Shown piece by piece: positions 14,711 to 17,470 of a stretch of DNA of 17,470 bases (positions are counted from its first letter, which is position 1; each line of letters opens with the position of its first letter). This stretch comes from Cyanobacteria bacterium UBA11153 (GTDB lineage: Bacteria; Cyanobacteriota; Cyanobacteriia; Cyanobacteriales; Coleofasciculaceae): contig DOIX01000267.1 of the NCBI GenBank assembly GCA_003511885.1, positions 54,368 through 71,837 of the forward strand. The letters run 5' to 3'. The notes below the pieces were generated by a model. The model was not told where the DNA came from and made no database searches. It saw only the letters and a program-made list of their open reading frames with translations. Both the position numbers and the translations under genes were made by a program.

Positions 14711-15046
14711 CTAACCCACTGCAAATCCAGTATATTGTCTCACTAAAGGTTCGTGAAATGCCAAGACAATATCTGACTTAGGTACTCCTAATTTGACCAA
14801 TTCATCAGCAATACCAATTTCCGTACCATCGTGTTGTATCCAAATTTTGTCGCCTTTAATATCCAGATGTAACACACACCCGTACATTGGCAGTCGATTC
14901 TTCCAGCCTGTATAAACAACTTGATAATGATCCCGTTGAGTATCAAAAACTAATTCCGTTTCTGCTTCATCATCAGACGGGCTAAGTCTCGCGTACTCGA
15001 TTAACAACTCTTGGATATAATTGCGATATAATTCTAGTTTTTCCAT
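14711..15046 (-). CDS. xisI: XisI family protein
   Basis: A 111-residue XisI protein, named from the fdxN-element excision controlling factor of heterocystous cyanobacteria. Family features in order: a leading helix MEKLELYRNYIQELLIEYA, DEAETELVFDTQRDHYQVV, GWKNRLPMYGCVLHLDI at 48-64, KIWIQHDGTEIGIADELV, and the end VPKSDIVLAFHEPLVRQYTGFA. It is full length. The ATG overlaps the 3' end of xisH by 13 bp and has GAGGT about ten bases upstream, so the two genes are coupled. No fdxN element, XisF recombinase or site-specific recombination site is visible, so a role in excision is unlikely. Such solitary xisHI pairs are numerous in cyanobacteria and may act as a two-gene nuclease and partner module; that is inference. 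Confidence 0.93.
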   Translation of the reverse strand: MEKLELYRNYIQELLIEYARLSPSDDEAETELVFDTQRDHYQVVYTGWKNRLPMYGCVLHLDIKGDKIWIQHDGTEIGIADELVKLGVPKSDIVLAFHEPLVRQYTGFAVG

Positions 15047-15420
15047 TCCAAAAGTACCTCGTTTACTGGATCGTAAACGATTAATTTAATTTGAAAACGT
15101 TTAATGATGGTTTGGACAAATGGGAGAATAAAAAACCTACGATATACACCCAGAGGAACTGCTAAATATAAAATACGATCGGGATCTCTCTCCTCTAATG
15201 CTACCCGATAATTAATAAATTGTCCCATCGCCGTATGAAAATCAGAAATATTTGATGCCCCGATAAAGCTTTTAATTTCAATAGCAATTTTTTCCTCTCC
15301 CTTTTCTGCCGCGATGACTTTTTCTGCGCCCAAGTCAATTTCCATATCAGCCCCACCAGCCTTAATTCTTAATGGATCATCTGTAATAATCCAACCCTCC
15401 TTTTCTAAACCATTCCTCAC
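15034..15420 (-). CDS. xisH: XisH family protein, N-terminus apparently shortened by a small deletion
   Basis: A 128-residue XisH protein with a PD-(D/E)XK-like core: GGADMEIDLGAEK at 22-34, IAIEIKSF at 46-53 (E-x-K), and FHTAMGQFINYRVAL at 61-75. The usual family start, of the form MPAKD.FHDAV, is broken. The frame encodes FHDAVRNGLEKEGW but is preceded by W-L-V and a TGA stop, so the first possible start is GTG at 15420. A good GGAG at 15449-15452 and ATGGCT (15442-15437) sit just upstream in another frame; that ATG ends after five codons. Losing about 5 bp between ATGGCT and TGTTTTTCAT would explain this. Product may begin at the GTG, about ten residues short, or be poorly made. It overlaps xisI by 13 bp and follows the DUF4230 gene by 38 bp. 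Confidence 0.88.
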   Translation of the reverse strand: MRNGLEKEGWIITDDPLRIKAGGADMEIDLGAEKVIAAEKGEEKIAIEIKSFIGASNISDFHTAMGQFINYRVALEERDPDRILYLAVPLGVYRRFFILPFVQTIIKRFQIKLIVYDPVNEVLLEWKN

Positions 15421-15436
15421 CGCATCATGAAAAACA

Positions 15437-15452
15437 AGCCATCATCCACTCC
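15437..15452 (-). promoter_or_regulatory. Orphaned ribosome binding site and original xisH start
   Basis: GGAG at 15452-15449, followed by ATGATGGCT (15445-15437), is the best translation start near xisH, yet its frame closes after a few codons and is not the xisH frame. It marks where the ancestral xisH start most likely was and supports a frameshifting deletion in codons 3-5. Confidence 0.6.
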
Positions 15453-15458
15453 AGCCAT

Positions 15459-16160
15459 TCACTGACAAACACCGGGAGGTTGAATCTTTACCTCAAAATT
15501 TTTATATCCGGCAGTACTTAATAACTGAGATACCGCTAATTGGGCGCGGTTATTAGCTTCCTTTAACACCCCTTCGTTGCAGGCAGTCGAGACAATCTTT
15601 TTCAAAGTTTCCTGTTGGGCAATCGCTTGTAACTGCGGTGCGGTATCTGGTCCTAAACCTAAAAAACCGCGATTATAGTCATAGACTTGGGAATGATTGA
15701 CATCAATTTTACTATCGAGAATTCGGGGTGATGGTAGTTGAAGTTGAATAGTGTTATTAGCCACTTTCACATCATCAGTTTTCAATTGTCCCAAATCCAC
15801 ACCTGCCCGGACTTGACCGCGAGCAATGTACAGTAGTGTAGTGGTAGCAATGGGATAGCCACCTAAAGTCCTCGCTTGACTGGCAGGAACTACTGCCTCC
15901 ATCGTAAAGACAGCCGTGGTTAATTCGCTAGCCCCTTGGATTTGCCGGACAATGACGGAACGGACATCAACCTGGGGTGCGGGTTGTGCCATATTGAAGA
16001 TAGCAGCTAATTGCTTAAAGAAGTCAGACCCGGTGCGCCAAAGACCAATAACGAAAATTAACGCTATCATCATCGTGCCGCCTGTGGTTATCAGCATCAG
16101 GTTTCTGAGTAACCCGAAGGGGATGCGGCTAATCTGGAACTTCTGAAACTGGTTGTTCAT
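15459..16160 (-). CDS. DUF4230 domain-containing membrane-anchored protein
   Basis: A 233-residue protein with a single N-terminal membrane helix (about residues 17-42, RNLMLITTGGTMMIALIFVI) and the rest outside the membrane. The body matches DUF4230, with LTTAVFTMEAVVP, ARGQVRAGVDL, VANNTIQLQLPSPRILDSKI and the C-terminal QLLSTAGYKNFEVKI. Members are common in cyanobacteria and several other phyla; no function is established. The ATG is fixed by a strong AGGAGT (16172-16167) seven bases upstream. A 12-codon open frame (16192-16157) starts upstream and ends in ATGA overlap with this start. xisH follows after 38 bp on the same strand, and the divergent neighbour encodes a secreted two-domain protein. 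Likely anchored in the cytoplasmic membrane with the domain in the periplasm. Confidence 0.88.
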   Translation of the reverse strand: MNNQFQKFQISRIPFGLLRNLMLITTGGTMMIALIFVIGLWRTGSDFFKQLAAIFNMAQPAPQVDVRSVIVRQIQGASELTTAVFTMEAVVPASQARTLGGYPIATTTLLYIARGQVRAGVDLGQLKTDDVKVANNTIQLQLPSPRILDSKIDVNHSQVYDYNRGFLGLGPDTAPQLQAIAQQETLKKIVSTACNEGVLKEANNRAQLAVSQLLSTAGYKNFEVKIQPPGVCQ

Positions 16161-16192
16161 GTTGTTACTCCTTGAGGCTGGCTGTCTCCCAT
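16157..16192 (-). CDS. Possible 11-residue leader peptide overlapping the DUF4230 start
   Basis: An ATG at 16192 opens a frame encoding MGDSQPQGVTT that ends with TGA overlapping the DUF4230 start as ATGA. The strong AGGAGT for the main gene lies inside it. A short upstream frame with this geometry could couple or tune translation, but such arrangements also arise by chance and no ribosome binding site of its own is clear. Confidence 0.2.
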   Translation of the reverse strand: MGDSQPQGVTT

Positions 16193-16355
16193 ATCAGACG
16201 ATCGTCATTAATCATATCTCTGAAGCTTTCCGGCAAGAGAGGTTATCTGTGTTAATTCGTCAAAGAGCGATCGCGACTAGCCCATTGTGGCAATTTCTCT
16301 TTTGTTAAGCTAACACAGTAGCCAGACTAATTTAGACGATCGCGGAGTGCCGATT
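16193..16355. promoter_or_regulatory. Divergent promoter spacer
   Basis: This spacer must hold promoters for both the DUF4230 operon and the secreted two-domain protein. It contains a HIP1 octamer at 16267-16274, a partial one near 16338, and TGTTAAGCTAACA (16312-16324), a 5-bp-arm palindrome. No convincing -10/-35 pair stands out. Confidence 0.35.
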
Positions 16356-17360
16356 ATGACTGCCAAGTTCCCATTAAACTACAAATATCGCCATTCCCGA
16401 TTTCCCCTGCCCAGATTATTGCTAAGTGCGATCGGATTTTGGACTATCCCAGCTCGAGCCCAAGTCTCTGATAATCAAGTTTCTGCACTTGTAGAAGCCC
16501 TCAGACTGGCTGCACCCCAAACGGGTACGGAAAATGATGGGCTTTACAGCGAATGGCAGATTAAACCAGATAATATCCCGCGTTGGTCCAAACAATGTAC
16601 TGGACGTGCCATCTCTCCTACCGATTTTGCTGCTAGTCCGGTAACTGCCCGTTCTATTCTAGTATGCGTGATGCGCGATATTTTCCGAGAACAGTATACT
16701 GCCAGCGGCAATAATGAATCAGTAGCGATACAACGTACTGCGGCTTGGTGGATGACTGGCGATGCCAATCAATTTAATCGGGTTGCCAGAGATTCTTACA
16801 CCTACAAATACATTCAAAGCGTTCTCAAATTTTATCAAGACCAGCGGAGTAACGCCCAATCTCCACAACCGACAACTTCGCCAACCCAGCCAACGGCTAA
16901 ACCCTCTCAACGAAATTCAACTCCCCCATCTCAAACTACGGCTACTGCCTCTCCCCATAGCGAAATTTCCGATAGCCAAGTTTCTGCATTAGTGGAAGCC
17001 CTCAGACTCGCTGCACCCCAAACGGGTACGGAAAATGATGGGCTTTACAGCGAATGGCAGATTAAACCAGATAATATCCCGCGTTGGTCAAAACAATGTA
17101 TCGGCAAAGAATTAACACCAACCGATTTTGCCGCTAATGCCACAACCGCCCGTACCGTTGTCGCCTGCATTATGAAGGATATTTTCAGTCAAGAGTACAA
17201 TGCTAGTGGCAAAAATGAATTGCTAGCCGTGCGGCGGGCAGCCTCTTGGTGGATGACTGGCAATCCTAGTCAATATAACAGTAACTTGACGAGTCCTTAC
17301 ACTCAACAAGTTTTAGATTTCTATCGACAGTCATTTTTACGATTTTTCCCTCATCTTTGA
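16356..17360 (+). CDS. Secreted protein with two copies of an unrecognised domain
   Basis: Read from the ATG at 16356 (334 residues; GGAG at 16344-16347 is eight bases upstream). A GTG at 16347 is in frame but overlaps that ribosome binding site, so it is less likely. A signal peptide ends in PARA near residue 35. Two domains of about 125 residues (approximately 36-165 and 204-325) are joined by a Pro/Thr/Ser-rich linker. Each begins QVSALVEALRLAAPQTGTEN and continues with DGLYSEWQIKPDNIPRW, a cysteine, TDFAA, TAR, a second cysteine, DIF, and then AAWWMTG or ASWWMTG. The paired cysteines (81 and 104; 248 and 271) could form a disulfide in each domain. I do not recognise the family and see no catalytic motif. 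Probably periplasmic or secreted. The first 80 bp of each repeat are identical. Confidence 0.85.
   Translation: MTAKFPLNYKYRHSRFPLPRLLLSAIGFWTIPARAQVSDNQVSALVEALRLAAPQTGTENDGLYSEWQIKPDNIPRWSKQCTGRAISPTDFAASPVTARSILVCVMRDIFREQYTASGNNESVAIQRTAAWWMTGDANQFNRVARDSYTYKYIQSVLKFYQDQRSNAQSPQPTTSPTQPTAKPSQRNSTPPSQTTATASPHSEISDSQVSALVEALRLAAPQTGTENDGLYSEWQIKPDNIPRWSKQCIGKELTPTDFAANATTARTVVACIMKDIFSQEYNASGKNELLAVRRAASWWMTGNPSQYNSNLTSPYTQQVLDFYRQSFLRFFPHL
16509..16588 (+). repeat. Intragenic direct repeat, copy 1 (80 bp identical)
   Basis: This 80-bp block in the first domain is identical to 17010-17089 in the second domain, 501 bp (167 codons) away, including every synonymous position. The 30 bp before it show only a few differences, whereas the rest of the domains has diverged widely. 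Confidence 0.95.
17010..17089 (+). repeat. Intragenic direct repeat, copy 2 (80 bp identical)
   Basis: Second copy of the 80-bp block at 16509-16588, at the same place in the second domain and in the same reading frame. Confidence 0.95.
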
Positions 17361-17470
17361 AGGGGAGTTGGGAGCAGGGGAGCAGGGGAGAAAAAAGTAC
17401 TCCCTTGTCCCCCTTGTCCCCCTTCCCTCCCTTGTCTCCCTTGTCCCCCTTGTCTCCCTTGTCTCCCTTG
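17361..17470. repeat. Strand-biased short tandem repeats running off the window
   Basis: A purine-rich part (17361-17397, GGGAGCAGGGGAGCAGGGGA pattern, 7-9-bp units) is followed by a pyrimidine-rich run from 17400 to the end built of 9-bp units TTGTCCCCC and TTGTCTCCC, about seven of them. The two halves can pair imperfectly and would form a long hairpin after the stop codon, so the 5' part could help termination. The array continues past the edge. Confidence 0.85.

Noticed and set aside
14602..14715. Minus-strand frame ending in SAIVKQDGYQVATIV just downstream of xisI
   Set aside because: It looks protein-like for about 35 codons but has no start codon or ribosome binding site of its own, overlaps the xisI end in another frame, and I recognise no family.
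14711..15420. fdxN-type excision element
   Set aside because: Only xisH and xisI are present; there is no XisF-like recombinase and no matching recombination sites, and lone xisHI pairs are common.

Overview
The window looks like a chromosomal stretch from a filamentous cyanobacterium. It carries nine copies of the HIP1 octamer GCGATCGC (for example at 184-191, 2569-2576, 7723-7730, 8025-8032, 14529-14536 and 16267-16274). It also has heptanucleotide tandem arrays (STRR type), two exosortase (PEP-CTERM) substrates, Uma2-family genes and a xisH/xisI pair. Genus cannot be fixed by reading alone; the repeat style is reminiscent of the Oscillatoriales/Nostocales. I see no rRNA, tRNA, CRISPR array, transposase, integrase or replication origin.

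Layout. 1-1590: a nested palindromic element precedes two same-strand genes of ADP-ribose biochemistry, a bacterial-type PARG (macrodomain-like) and a NADAR N-glycosidase. 1722-2300: a Uma2-type PD-(D/E)XK protein. 2313-8242 (minus strand): nfi (endonuclease V), two tandem paralogous exported helical-repeat proteins of about 690 residues, and rsmI placed 3 bp after the second of these. 8322-12263 (minus): a 40-residue-period TPR protein and an HTH/NB-ARC STAND NTPase, separated by about 0.99 kb of dense palindromic and direct repeats. 12368-14271 (plus): two secreted PEP-CTERM proteins. 14272-14710: intergenic DNA with hairpins and the remnant of a second Uma2 gene. 14711-16160 (minus): a DUF4230 membrane-anchored protein, xisH and xisI, probably one operon; xisH appears to have lost its normal start by a small deletion. 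16356-17360 (plus): a secreted protein made of two copies of an unrecognised domain. 17361 to the end: purine/pyrimidine-biased short tandem repeats.

How the genes may work together. The NB-ARC protein ends right after its winged helix, where fused STAND proteins normally continue into TPRs, and the next gene downstream on the same strand begins with the kind of region that normally follows. The two may be halves of a split STAND sensor. Operator-like TGAGCCAAA repeats sit over the 5' end of the NB-ARC gene. PARG plus NADAR suggests a cassette that removes ADP-ribose from protein and nucleic acid, but no ADP-ribosyltransferase is visible here. The other genes are a common cyanobacterial mix of housekeeping (rsmI, nfi), envelope and small accessory pairs, with many intergenic spaces filled by repeats.
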